Of a DNA stretch of 7,026 bases, positions 1 through 4,729 are shown piece by piece. Every line of letters starts with the position of its first letter. Position 1 is the stretch's first letter. Origin of the DNA: an uncultured Collinsella sp. (lineage in GTDB: Bacteria > Actinomycetota > Coriobacteriia > Coriobacteriales > Coriobacteriaceae); contig CABQXG010000064.1 in assembly GCA_902468045.1 (NCBI GenBank), positions 1 through 7,026 of the forward strand, given 5' to 3'. The notes below the pieces were generated by a model. It was not told the DNA's origin. It did not search any database and worked only from the letters and a program-made list of their open reading frames with translations. A program made the position numbers and the translations under genes.

Positions 1-152
1 ACGACGTGCGCGGCAGCCCACTCGAGCTGACCCTCCTCCTGCTTCAGGAAACGAGAACCGGGAACGCCGCACTGGGGGCACTTAAAATCCTCGGGCAGCT
101 GGTCGCCGTCGAACTCTTCCACATAACCGCAAACGGGGCAAACAAACTTCAT
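1..152 (-). CDS. Reverse rubrerythrin / NADH peroxidase, N-terminal part (partial)
   Basis: The first 50 residues of a protein that runs off the left edge. It opens with a compact rubredoxin-type iron site: CPVCG (Cys5, Cys8) and CPQCG (Cys25, Cys28), followed by a short linker to EWAAAHVV. A rubredoxin knuckle at the very N-terminus, followed by a W-A-x-x-H stretch, is typical of the reverse rubrerythrins annotated as NADH peroxidase in anaerobes. There a di-iron ferritin-like domain follows and reduces hydrogen peroxide in the cytoplasm; that domain is outside the window. The ATG at 152-150 is preceded by AAAGGA seven bases upstream, which supports this start. The gene is divergent from the alcohol dehydrogenase gene. 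A stand-alone rubredoxin is less likely, because the reading frame continues beyond the size of one with the rubrerythrin-type linker. Confidence 0.85.
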   Translation of the reverse strand, partial: MKFVCPVCGYVEEFDGDQLPEDFKCPQCGVPGSRFLKQEEGQLEWAAAHV

Positions 153-188
153 GATTCGATCCTTTCGATCGATGGCGATTGTGCGCTC

Positions 189-217
189 GTCCGGTCCCGT
201 AAGGGCCCTCTCCGGAC
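189..217 (-). other. Hairpin in the rubrerythrin 5' leader
   Basis: GTCCGG (189-194) and CCGGAC (212-217) are complementary and enclose a further CCC/GGG pairing (196-198 with 203-205). The stem is GC-rich and lies between the predicted promoter and the ribosome binding site. It has no T-tract in the direction of the rubrerythrin gene, so it is more likely to be a leader structure affecting mRNA stability than a terminator. Its function is unknown. Confidence 0.35.
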
Positions 218-236
218 GTGCGTCTTGACGAGTTCT

Positions 237-264
237 ATTATCCATAAATGCAACCAAATGTGAA
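237..264 (-). promoter_or_regulatory. Probable sigma-A promoter of the rubrerythrin gene
   Basis: Read on the minus strand there is a -35-like TTCACA (264-259), a 16-base spacer and a -10-like GATAAT (242-237). An AT-rich tract lies upstream (275-300). Transcription would start near 230 and give a leader of about 78 bases. A nine-base palindrome, CCTATTAGG (266-274), sits directly upstream of the -35 and could be an operator, but I do not recognise its regulator. Confidence 0.45.
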
Positions 265-309
265 GCCTATTAGGAATGATTTTTAATAAAACAATTTTGA
301 GATATGAAG

Positions 310-327
310 ATGTTGATTGATTAACGA
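310..327 (+). promoter_or_regulatory. Rex-like operator, upstream copy
   Basis: The 18 bases contain TGTTGA-N4-TTAACG. Against the Rex consensus TTGTTAA-N4-TTAACAA known from Firmicutes, 11 of the 14 defined positions agree. Rex is the NADH-sensing repressor of fermentation genes. A second copy lies 64 bases downstream, about six helical turns, so the two could be bound on the same face of the DNA. The assignment rests on the motif plus the redox function of the neighbouring genes. Confidence 0.4.
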
Positions 328-356
328 TTGGCAGGCCGTCTTTGACCGCCGCTGAG

Positions 357-362
357 TACAAT
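357..362 (+). promoter_or_regulatory. Possible -10 box of the alcohol dehydrogenase promoter
   Basis: TACAAT matches the -10 consensus at five of six positions and places the transcription start near 369, about 40 bases before the start codon. No good -35 lies at the usual 16-18 base distance. TTGACC at 342-347 is too close and TTGGCA at 328-333 is too far, so the promoter may be weak or activator-assisted. It lies between the two Rex-like palindromes. Confidence 0.35.
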
Positions 363-373
363 CGGGCGAGCAA

Positions 374-391
374 ATGTTGACCTATCAACAA
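374..391 (+). promoter_or_regulatory. Rex-like operator, downstream copy
   Basis: TGTTGA-CCTA-TCAACA is a perfect inverted repeat at 375-390. Including the flanking bases, 11 of 14 defined positions fit the Rex consensus TTGTTAA-N4-TTAACAA. It falls just after the predicted transcription start and just before the Shine-Dalgarno sequence, where a bound repressor would block initiation or early elongation. As RNA the same sequence could form a weak six-pair hairpin, but no T-tract follows. Confidence 0.45.
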
Positions 392-408
392 ATGAAGGAG
401 TTTCCTTT

Positions 409-1629
409 ATGCATCTAGCCCGTCGTGCCTGGTGCCGAACATATCAGACGGTTTTTCGCATTGCATTGCCGATCCTGCCCTATACCGAGCCGCGCATTTT
501 AGAGCATGCCGAGGATGTGCCCGCGGTGCTTCAAAAGCGCTCGATCCAGAAGGTCCTTATCGTGACGGATCCCGGCATTGCCCGTCTGGGGCTCACGGCA
601 CCGCTCGAGACGGCGCTCGCATGCAGGGGGATTGGCGTTACGGTCTATGCCGAAACGCGTGCAAACCCCACGGTTTCAAACGTGGAAGAAGCGGCGTCCC
701 TGTATCGAGAGAGCGCCTGCCAGGCCATTATCGGCTTTGGCGGTGGCTCGGCCATGGACTGTGCCAAGGGCGTGGGCGCACGCATTGCGCAGCCAAACAA
801 GCCCATCAACAAGATGCGTGGCCTGCTGCGGATTCATCGTCGCCTGCCGCTGCTCATCGCCGTTCCCACTACCGCCGGTACGGGAAGCGAAGTCACGCTT
901 GCGGCGGTAATTACCGATGACGGGACGCACTACAAATACCCCATTAACGACTTTGTGCTCATCCCGCGTTTTGCAGTCCACGACCCCGAGTTTACGTGCG
1001 GCTTGCCCGCTTCCATTACGGGGCAGACGGGCATGGACGCCCTGACGCATGCCGTTGAGGCCTTTATCGGGCGAAGCACCACGCCCTATACGCGCAAGAT
1101 GGCGCGACAGGCGGTGCAGCTTATCCACGACAATTTGCTCGAGGCCTATGAGCATGGTGACGACATGCGCGCTCGTCGCAATATGCTTTCGGCGGCGTAT
1201 AAGGCGGGCGTTGCGTTTACCCGCTCCTATGTCGGATATGTGCATGCCATCGCGCACAGTCTGGGCGGCCGATACGGAATTCCGCACGGTTTGGCCAACG
1301 CGATCATCCTGCCGCACATGCTTCGCGCTTATGGTGACGCCGCCGCCCCCAAGCTTGCCGATCTTGCTCGCATGGCGGGCATTGCGCCGGCTACCGCGCA
1401 GGATAGTCTTGCGGCCGAGGCCTTTATCGATTGGGTCGACCGCATGAACGAGATCCTGGGAATCCCCAAATATGTCTCGGGCATTCGCCGCTCCGACATT
1501 CCCGAGATGGCGGCGCATGCCGATGCCGAGGCCAATCCGCTGTACCCCGTTCCGCTTTTGATGGACCGCTTGGAGCTCGAGCGTATGTACGAGGTCGTCG
1601 CGGGTGGTATGTTTGAGGACGAGAACTAG
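409..1629 (+). CDS. Iron-containing (group III) alcohol dehydrogenase
   Basis: A cytoplasmic 406-residue metal-dependent alcohol dehydrogenase that interconverts an alcohol and an aldehyde with NAD(P)H. Visible family features are the nucleotide-binding GGGSAMD at 111-117, TTAGTGSE at 154-161, and the metal-ligand set Asp210, His214 (GMDALTHA), His279 and His293 (HAIAHSLGGRYGIPHG). The last two are 14 apart, as in the FucO-type fold. Asp54 in IVTDPG lies where this family usually favours NAD over NADP. The N-terminal extension ending in LPYTEPRIL makes it somewhat longer than the usual 380-390 residues, but I recall it from related anaerobe enzymes. The start is supported by AAGGAG eight bases upstream. 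The aldehyde dehydrogenase gene follows after 9 bases, pointing to one operon for alcohol/aldehyde/acid conversion. The exact substrate cannot be read from the sequence. Confidence 0.93.
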   Translation: MHLARRAWCRTYQTVFRIALPILPYTEPRILEHAEDVPAVLQKRSIQKVLIVTDPGIARLGLTAPLETALACRGIGVTVYAETRANPTVSNVEEAASLYRESACQAIIGFGGGSAMDCAKGVGARIAQPNKPINKMRGLLRIHRRLPLLIAVPTTAGTGSEVTLAAVITDDGTHYKYPINDFVLIPRFAVHDPEFTCGLPASITGQTGMDALTHAVEAFIGRSTTPYTRKMARQAVQLIHDNLLEAYEHGDDMRARRNMLSAAYKAGVAFTRSYVGYVHAIAHSLGGRYGIPHGLANAIILPHMLRAYGDAAAPKLADLARMAGIAPATAQDSLAAEAFIDWVDRMNEILGIPKYVSGIRRSDIPEMAAHADAEANPLYPVPLLMDRLELERMYEVVAGGMFEDEN

Positions 1630-1638
1630 GAGGGTGCC

Positions 1639-3017
1639 ATGAACACCGAGGAAATTGCGCGCATCGTCGGCGATCAGCGCACTTACTTTAAAACGCACGC
1701 TACGTTTGATGTTGATGCCCGACGTCGCGCGCTCGTGAGTTTACGCGATGCGGTACGGGCGCACGAGGCCGATATCGCCCATGCACTCAAGACCGATTTG
1801 GGAAAGTCGCATGACGAGGCATATATGTGCGAGATCGGCACGTCGCTTTCCGAGATTCGTCATCAGATCGCTCACGTGGCTCGATGAGTCGTCCGCGCCT
1901 GCGTCCGTGTGACCTTGCCAACGCCGTGAGCGCGTGCAAAACGCAAGCCGTGCCCTATGGCGTCACGCTCATCATGGCTCCGTGGAACTACCCGTTTTTG
2001 CTAACACTCGAGCCGCTCGCCGGCGCCCTTGCCGCGGGCAATACCGTGGTCATCAAGCCGAGTGCCTATGCTCCGGCATCGAGCGCGGTGCTCAAGCAAA
2101 TCTATGAAGAGGCATTTGATCCGCGCCTGGTGACGGTTGTCGAGGGCGGGCGCGCCGAGAACGAAGCGTTGCTCGATGAGTGCTGGGACAAGATCTTCTT
2201 TACCGGTAGCGTTCCGGTCGGCAAGCTCGTCATGGAGCGCGCGAGTAAAAACCTCACGCCCGTGACGCTTGAGCTGGGCGGCAAGAGCCCCTGCATCGTG
2301 GATGCGACGGCAAACTTGAAGGTCGCGGCACGGCGTATCGCCTTTGGCAAATGGCTCAACGTAGGGCAGACCTGCGTGGCGCCCGACTACCTGCTGGTCG
2401 ATACGCGCGTGCACGACGAGCTGCTGGGCCTCATCAAGGAAGAGGTCCGCCGTATGTTTGGCGAGCATCCGCTCGATAACGAGGATTACGGGCATATCGT
2501 CAATGCTAAGCATTTTGCGCGCGTGCGCGGGCTGATCGATCCCGATAAGGTCGTGCTGGGAGGCACGGCGCGCGAGTCGTCGCTCAAGATTGAGCCGACG
2601 ATCCTAGACGGCGTGACCCCCGATGACGCCGTGATGCAGGAGGAGATCTTCGGTCCCATCTTGCCGGTGCTGACGTTTGAGAGCCTAGACGAGGCCGAAG
2701 CGTTTATTACGGATCGTCCGACGCCGCTGGCCCTGTATATCTTTAGTCAGGACCGCGCAGTTCAGCAGCGCTTCGTGCGTTACGTGCCCTTTGGCGGTGG
2801 CTGTGTCAACGACACGATCATGCACTTGGCTACGAGCCATATGGGCTTTGGCGGCATGGGCGCGAGCGGTATGGGGCAGTACCATGGACGCGAGAGCTTC
2901 GATACGTTTAGCCACAAGAAGAGTATCGTGAACAAGGCAACTTGGCTGGACGTGCCGTTTCGGTATGCGCCCTACGCAAGCTGGAAGCACAAGTTCGTGC
3001 GCATGTTTGTGCATTAG
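1639..3017 (+). pseudogene. Aldehyde dehydrogenase, split by a frameshift at about 1884
   Basis: Together two frames encode an almost full-length NAD(P)-dependent aldehyde dehydrogenase (class 3-like size, about 460 residues), which oxidises aldehydes to acids. The N-terminal 82 codons (1639-1887) end at TGA in the helix reading EIRHQIAHVAR. The rest continues in the -1 frame from ATG 1884 to TAG 3017 (377 residues). In the second part are PWNYPF (33-38), the NAD-loop FTGSVPVGK (106-114), the catalytic Glu130 in TLELGGKSP, the catalytic Cys164 in GQTCVAP, and EEIFGPILPV (253-262). All catalytic residues are present, so only the reading frame is damaged. One lost base restores the family-like junction R-W-M. 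The two parts overlap as ATGA (1884-1887), but no ribosome binding site precedes the second ATG. The first start has AGGAGGG overlapping the upstream stop codon. A sequencing error, a recent mutation or translational coupling are all possible. Confidence 0.88.
1884..1887 (+). other. Frameshift junction: ATGA stop/start overlap
   Basis: The TGA ending the N-terminal frame (1885-1887) overlaps an ATG (1884-1886) that opens the frame of the remaining aldehyde dehydrogenase. No slippery heptamer of the X-XXY-YYZ type and no purine-rich ribosome binding site is visible just upstream, so programmed frameshifting or efficient re-initiation is not clearly supported. A one-base deletion is the simplest reading. 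Confidence 0.6.
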
Positions 3018-3025
3018 AAAAGGGC

Positions 3026-3064
3026 GCAGGTAATACGAACAAGTGTTCCTATTACCTGCATTTT
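3026..3064 (+). terminator. Long inverted repeat after the alcohol/aldehyde dehydrogenase operon, possible terminator
   Basis: The arm GCAGGTAATACGAACA (3026-3041) and the arm at 3044-3059 are complementary at 15 of 16 positions, with only two bases (AG) between them. Four Ts follow (3061-3064). It begins eight bases after the aldehyde dehydrogenase stop, so it could end that transcript. On the minus strand it is followed by GCCCTTTTCT, so it could act in both directions. The T-tract is short for an intrinsic terminator and the symmetry is unusually long, which suggests a second role as a protein-binding site. Confidence 0.5.
3036..3049 (+). promoter_or_regulatory. LexA/SOS-box-like operator
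   Basis: CGAACAAGTGTTCC contains the symmetrical core GAAC-N4-GTTC and fits the SOS box CGAACRNRYGTTCG of Bacillus and actinobacteria at 13 of 14 positions. It forms the centre of the long inverted repeat and would overlap the -35 region of the promoter proposed at 3046-3074, a position suited to repression. The next downstream gene is the 27-residue hydrophobic peptide. Coincidence with a terminator stem cannot be excluded. Confidence 0.45.
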
Positions 3065-3074
3065 GCGTTAGACT
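3046..3074 (+). promoter_or_regulatory. Possible promoter of the small hydrophobic peptide gene
   Basis: TAGACT (3069-3074) is a plausible -10 box. The sequence 17 bases upstream (TTCCTA, 3046-3051) is a poor -35. Transcription would start at about 3081. The same TAGACT occurs at 3389-3394 upstream of the HIRAN gene, and TAGAGT at 4687-4692 upstream of the DUF2130 gene, which may reflect a lineage-typical -10 variant. Confidence 0.35.
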
Positions 3075-3080
3075 ACTGTT

Positions 3081-3110
3081 ATGGAGCACGGATGGGCCAA
3101 CTCCCTTTAG
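3081..3110 (+). CDS. Possible nine-codon leader peptide
   Basis: ATG at 3081 opens a nine-codon frame (MEHGWANSL) that ends at TAG 3108-3110, exactly in the loop of the hairpin covering the next gene's ribosome binding site. A ribosome translating it would melt that hairpin. There is no Shine-Dalgarno sequence, but the ATG lies at the predicted transcription start, so it could be translated leaderless, which is common in actinobacteria. It may equally be chance; the evidence is positional only. Confidence 0.2.
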   Translation: MEHGWANSL

Positions 3111-3122
3111 AAGGGATTTGGT
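3096..3122 (+). other. Hairpin that buries the Shine-Dalgarno sequence of the small peptide gene
   Basis: TCCCTT (3102-3107) pairs with AAGGGA (3111-3116) across the three-base loop TAG. CCAA (3097-3100) pairs with TTGG (3118-3121) beyond a single C/T mismatch. The strand AAGGGA is the ribosome binding site, seven bases before the ATG at 3123. In the folded RNA the ribosome site would be closed, a known way of holding back translation of type I toxin mRNAs until the RNA is processed or refolded. Confidence 0.6.
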
Positions 3123-3206
3123 ATGAACGTAAGCGATGTTATTTCGTTATTGGCGTTGTTGATTGCGGCTATCGAACTCGGTCTGTTTATCGGCCGAATG
3201 AAATAG
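3123..3206 (+). CDS. 27-residue hydrophobic peptide, candidate type I (holin-like) toxin
   Basis: A very small gene whose product starts MNVSDV, has one membrane-spanning stretch (ISLLALLIAAIELGLFI, residues 7-23, with one Glu inside) and ends with a basic tail GRMK. Short polar N-terminus, one hydrophobic helix and positive C-terminus is the plan of membrane-acting type I toxins (TisB, TxpA/BsrG) and of the short proteins annotated as putative holin-like toxins in Firmicutes. It has a good ribosome binding site (AAGGGA), but that site is sealed in a hairpin. Upstream is an SOS-box-like sequence; downstream are hairpins and a possible antisense promoter. Function is inferred from this layout, not from a recognised family match. 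It could instead be a small subunit of a membrane complex, but no partner gene is nearby. Confidence 0.55.
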   Translation: MNVSDVISLLALLIAAIELGLFIGRMK

Positions 3207-3289
3207 CCGCCCCCGCGTAAGCGAAGACGGCCACTTCTCACGATGAAAACGTGTATCGGAGTTGGCAAGACCCGCGGCAACGGGTGCCA
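3206..3289 (+). ncRNA. Structured 3' region of the small peptide transcript, possible antitoxin RNA overlap
   Basis: Two hairpins follow the peptide gene. The first pairs GCCG (3206-3209) with CGGC (3228-3231) and contains an inner CGC-GTAA-GCG (3214-3223) with a GNRA-type tetraloop. The second pairs TGGC (3263-3266) with GCCA (3286-3289) and ACCCG (3270-3274) with CGGGT (3281-3285), with an AAG bulge and a CGGCAA loop. The second may end the transcript, although no T-tract follows. An antisense RNA starting near 3294 on the minus strand would copy this whole region, the arrangement known for TxpA/RatA. No protein gene is convincing between 3207 and 3442. Confidence 0.3.
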
Positions 3290-3300
3290 TCCGTGTTCCT

Positions 3301-3329
3301 ATCTTATCTGCAAGCGTTCTGTCGCGCAA
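3301..3329 (-). promoter_or_regulatory. Possible antisense promoter
   Basis: Read on the minus strand: TTGCGC (3329-3324), exactly 17 bases, then TAAGAT (3306-3301). A transcript would start near 3294 and run back across the 3' end of the small hydrophobic peptide gene, as antitoxin RNAs of type I systems do. Both boxes are imperfect (3 and 4 of 6 consensus bases), so this is only a candidate. Confidence 0.25.
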
Positions 3330-3442
3330 GCGTTGAGGCAAACGATTGAAGGACGCAGACAGGATGTATTTGTGTCCGCACGGGACCGTAGACTTCTCAA
3401 TAAGGTTACACACCGGTTTATCCGGCCGTTAGAGGAGCTGCT

Positions 3443-3769
3443 ATGTACGAGCCTTCGCGTGTTCTTCTGTCGTTTCATATCGCAGGATTTCAATATGCCG
3501 ACGGCGCTTTGGTCCTAGGCGATCTTAAAGCGGGCGATAAACTGACACTGTGTGCCGAGCGCGATAATCCCCATGATCCCGAGGCAGTTGCGATCTACTA
3601 TGGCAAGACCAAACTTGGCTACGTTCCGGGAAACGAGGTCGGTCCACTGTCCTTGATGATGTATTACGGCCACGAGGACGTGTTTGAGGCCCGCGTGCAA
3701 CAGGTTGCCCCCGAGCGCAGCCCGTGGCACCAGGTGCGCGTTGGCCTCTATGTGGTGGATGCCCGCTAA
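3443..3769 (+). CDS. HIRAN-domain protein
   Basis: A 108-residue protein consisting almost entirely of one HIRAN domain. It shows SFHIAGFQYADG (10-21), the ERDNPHDPEAVAIY core (39-52) and KLGYVP (57-62), in the order seen in HIRAN proteins. HIRAN domains bind DNA, in eukaryotic HLTF the 3' end of single-stranded DNA. Bacterial stand-alone copies are poorly characterised and are often found near helicases or nucleases. The start is set by GAGGAG five bases before the ATG. The next gene follows after 18 bases with its own strong ribosome binding site, so the two are probably co-transcribed. A -10-like TAGACT lies at 3389-3394, with no good -35. No signal peptide or membrane segment is present, so it should be cytoplasmic. 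Confidence 0.85.
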   Translation: MYEPSRVLLSFHIAGFQYADGALVLGDLKAGDKLTLCAERDNPHDPEAVAIYYGKTKLGYVPGNEVGPLSLMMYYGHEDVFEARVQQVAPERSPWHQVRVGLYVVDAR

Positions 3770-3787
3770 TCGGTAAGGGAGGCTGCC

Positions 3788-3967
3788 ATGCTTGACGACG
3801 ATGACCTGTTCGATTTGACGGATGATCCGTTTGAGTGGGATATGCTACTCGATGACGATGAGCTGGAGCAGGATCGCAAAAAGCAAAAGGATAAGAACGC
3901 CCAGGGCAAAGGTTCGAATAAAAAGGACGAGTGCCGCCGCGGACTGTTCGGCGGGCTCTTTGGCTAA
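3788..3967 (+). CDS. Small charged protein of unknown function (59 residues)
   Basis: I do not recognise the family. The gene is preceded by AAGGGAGG five bases before its ATG and follows the HIRAN gene by 18 bases, so it is probably translated from the same mRNA. The protein has three zones: a strongly acidic N-terminal half rich in Asp (MLDDDDLFDLTDDPFEWDM, then LLDDDE), a Lys/Gln-rich basic middle (residues 30-50), and a hydrophobic glycine-phenylalanine tail (RGLFGGLFG). The single Cys49 argues against a metal site. Such charge separation suggests a disordered adaptor that could mimic DNA with its acidic part or dock a partner with its tail; this is inference only. Confidence 0.75.
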   Translation: MLDDDDLFDLTDDPFEWDMLLDDDELEQDRKKQKDKNAQGKGSNKKDECRRGLFGGLFG

Positions 3968-3987
3968 CCGCCGCATCGCTGTGTCTG

Positions 3988-3993
3988 TATACT
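3988..3993 (+). promoter_or_regulatory. Possible -10 box upstream of the phosphoesterase gene
   Basis: TATACT matches the -10 consensus at five of six positions and lies 40 bases before the phosphoesterase start. No matching -35 is seen at the normal distance (TTGGCT at 3960-3965 is too far). It would allow transcription separate from the HIRAN operon. No terminator is visible between 3967 and 4033, so read-through is also likely. Confidence 0.35.
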
Positions 3994-4033
3994 TAGCACG
4001 AGTTGGATGCATTGCGAAATGAGGGCATAGACG

Positions 4034-4579
4034 ATGATGTGGTTTACCGCCGACCTGCACCTGGGCGATACGAATATCTTGCACGACATGGATCGACCGT
4101 TTGATTCGGTCGAGGAGATGAACCGCAAGGTCATCGATGCCATCAATGAGTGCGTGGCTGCGGACGACCGCCTCTATATCCTGGGAGACTTTACGTATCG
4201 CTTGCCCATGGCGGAGGCGGTGCGCCTGCGCGAGCGTATCGAATGCAAGAATGCGACGCTCATCCGCGGTAACCATGACGGCGACTGGGAAGATCCCGAC
4301 GCCCCGCAAATTTGGGAAGACGTGCGCGATTACCTGGAGATTGCTCCCGGCTATGCCAAGGGTCATCGTCTGGTGATGAGCCACTACCCCATGCTCAGCT
4401 GGAACGGCAAGGCACGTGGCGCCATTATGCTGCATGGGCATATCCACAGCAGGGGTGACCGCACCAACGCACGCAACCGCGATCGCGAGCGCCCCATTTA
4501 CCGCTACGATGTGGGCCTCGACGCCAATGACTACAAGCCCGTAAGTCGTGATCAAATCCTCGGCTATTTTGGACTGTAA
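4034..4579 (+). CDS. Calcineurin-like metallophosphoesterase
   Basis: A 181-residue cytoplasmic phosphoesterase of the small bacterial type opening with a D-x-H-x-G-D/H motif. The two-metal centre can be followed in order: Asp7 and His9 (ADLHLGD), Asp52 (GDF), Asn80-His81-Asp82 (GNHD), His117 (SHYP), and His136/His138 (GHIHS). RPFDSVEEMN (21-30) and YILGDF (48-53) are typical of this subfamily. Members hydrolyse phosphodiesters or phosphomonoesters, but the natural substrate of this branch is not known to me. The ribosome site is a modest GAGGG (4021-4025). The gene stands alone, ended by a strong terminator 58 bases after its stop. Confidence 0.92.
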   Translation: MMWFTADLHLGDTNILHDMDRPFDSVEEMNRKVIDAINECVAADDRLYILGDFTYRLPMAEAVRLRERIECKNATLIRGNHDGDWEDPDAPQIWEDVRDYLEIAPGYAKGHRLVMSHYPMLSWNGKARGAIMLHGHIHSRGDRTNARNRDRERPIYRYDVGLDANDYKPVSRDQILGYFGL

Positions 4580-4597
4580 TTTTCAAACTGTCACTCA

Positions 4598-4634
4598 AAC
4601 CACCACAAAGGGGACAGGCACCTTTGTGGTGGTT
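4598..4634 (+). repeat. REP-like extragenic palindrome
   Basis: AACCACCACAAAGG (4598-4611) and its exact complement (4621-4634) form a perfect 14-base-pair stem around the loop GGACAGGCA. The string GGGGACAGGCACC across the stem-loop boundary is one I know from dispersed palindromes in many bacteria, some linked to RAYT (TnpA-REP) transposases. No transposase gene is in the window. The element lies between the phosphoesterase stop and the intrinsic terminator and may also stabilise the 3' end of the mRNA. Confidence 0.6.
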
Positions 4635-4636
4635 CT

Positions 4637-4671
4637 GGCGCCGTTGCCATTATGGCGGCGGCGCCTTTTTT
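4637..4671 (+). terminator. Strong intrinsic terminator
   Basis: GGCGCCG (4637-4643) pairs with CGGCGCC (4659-4665). The stem continues through two T-G wobbles into GCCAT/ATGGC (4646-4656) and is followed directly by six Ts (4666-4671). It ends the phosphoesterase transcript and separates it from the DUF2130 gene. Confidence 0.88.
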
Positions 4672-4686
4672 GTCCGTGCGGCGCGG

Positions 4687-4692
4687 TAGAGT
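4687..4692 (+). promoter_or_regulatory. Possible -10 box of the DUF2130 gene
   Basis: TAGAGT lies 38 bases before the DUF2130 start and after the terminator, where a promoter is needed. It resembles the TAGACT boxes elsewhere in the window. No convincing -35 is seen at the usual distance; the upstream DNA is the T-tract of the terminator. Confidence 0.3.
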
Positions 4693-4729
4693 GTAGGCGG
4701 TCGAAATTTGCGTCCATCGAGGAGCTGCT

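Noticed and set aside
6..263. 85-codon plus-strand frame opposite the rubrerythrin start
   Set aside because: It is antisense to the rubredoxin-type CPVC/CPQC coding region and covers the divergent promoter; no family features are present.
676..1698. Long open frame on the minus strand across the alcohol dehydrogenase gene
   Set aside because: It is antisense to a clearly assigned enzyme, has no ribosome binding site or recognisable domain, and is expected from GC-rich codon bias.
1885..1887. TGA in the aldehyde dehydrogenase read as selenocysteine
   Set aside because: The sequence after the TGA in the same frame does not encode aldehyde dehydrogenase; the homology continues in another frame, so a frame change and not a recoded stop explains it.
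1870..1887. Programmed -1 ribosomal frameshift site
   Set aside because: No slippery heptamer or strong following hairpin is visible at the junction; a simple base loss explains the data.
3243..3518. 91-codon plus-strand frame starting MKTCIGVGKT, with Cys residues
   Set aside because: It runs 76 bases into the well-supported HIRAN gene in another frame, lacks a Shine-Dalgarno sequence, and its first part covers the hairpin at 3263-3289.
3845..4555. 236-codon minus-strand frame opposite the phosphoesterase gene
   Set aside because: The plus strand carries complete metallophosphoesterase motifs; the antisense product resembles no known protein and lacks initiation signals.
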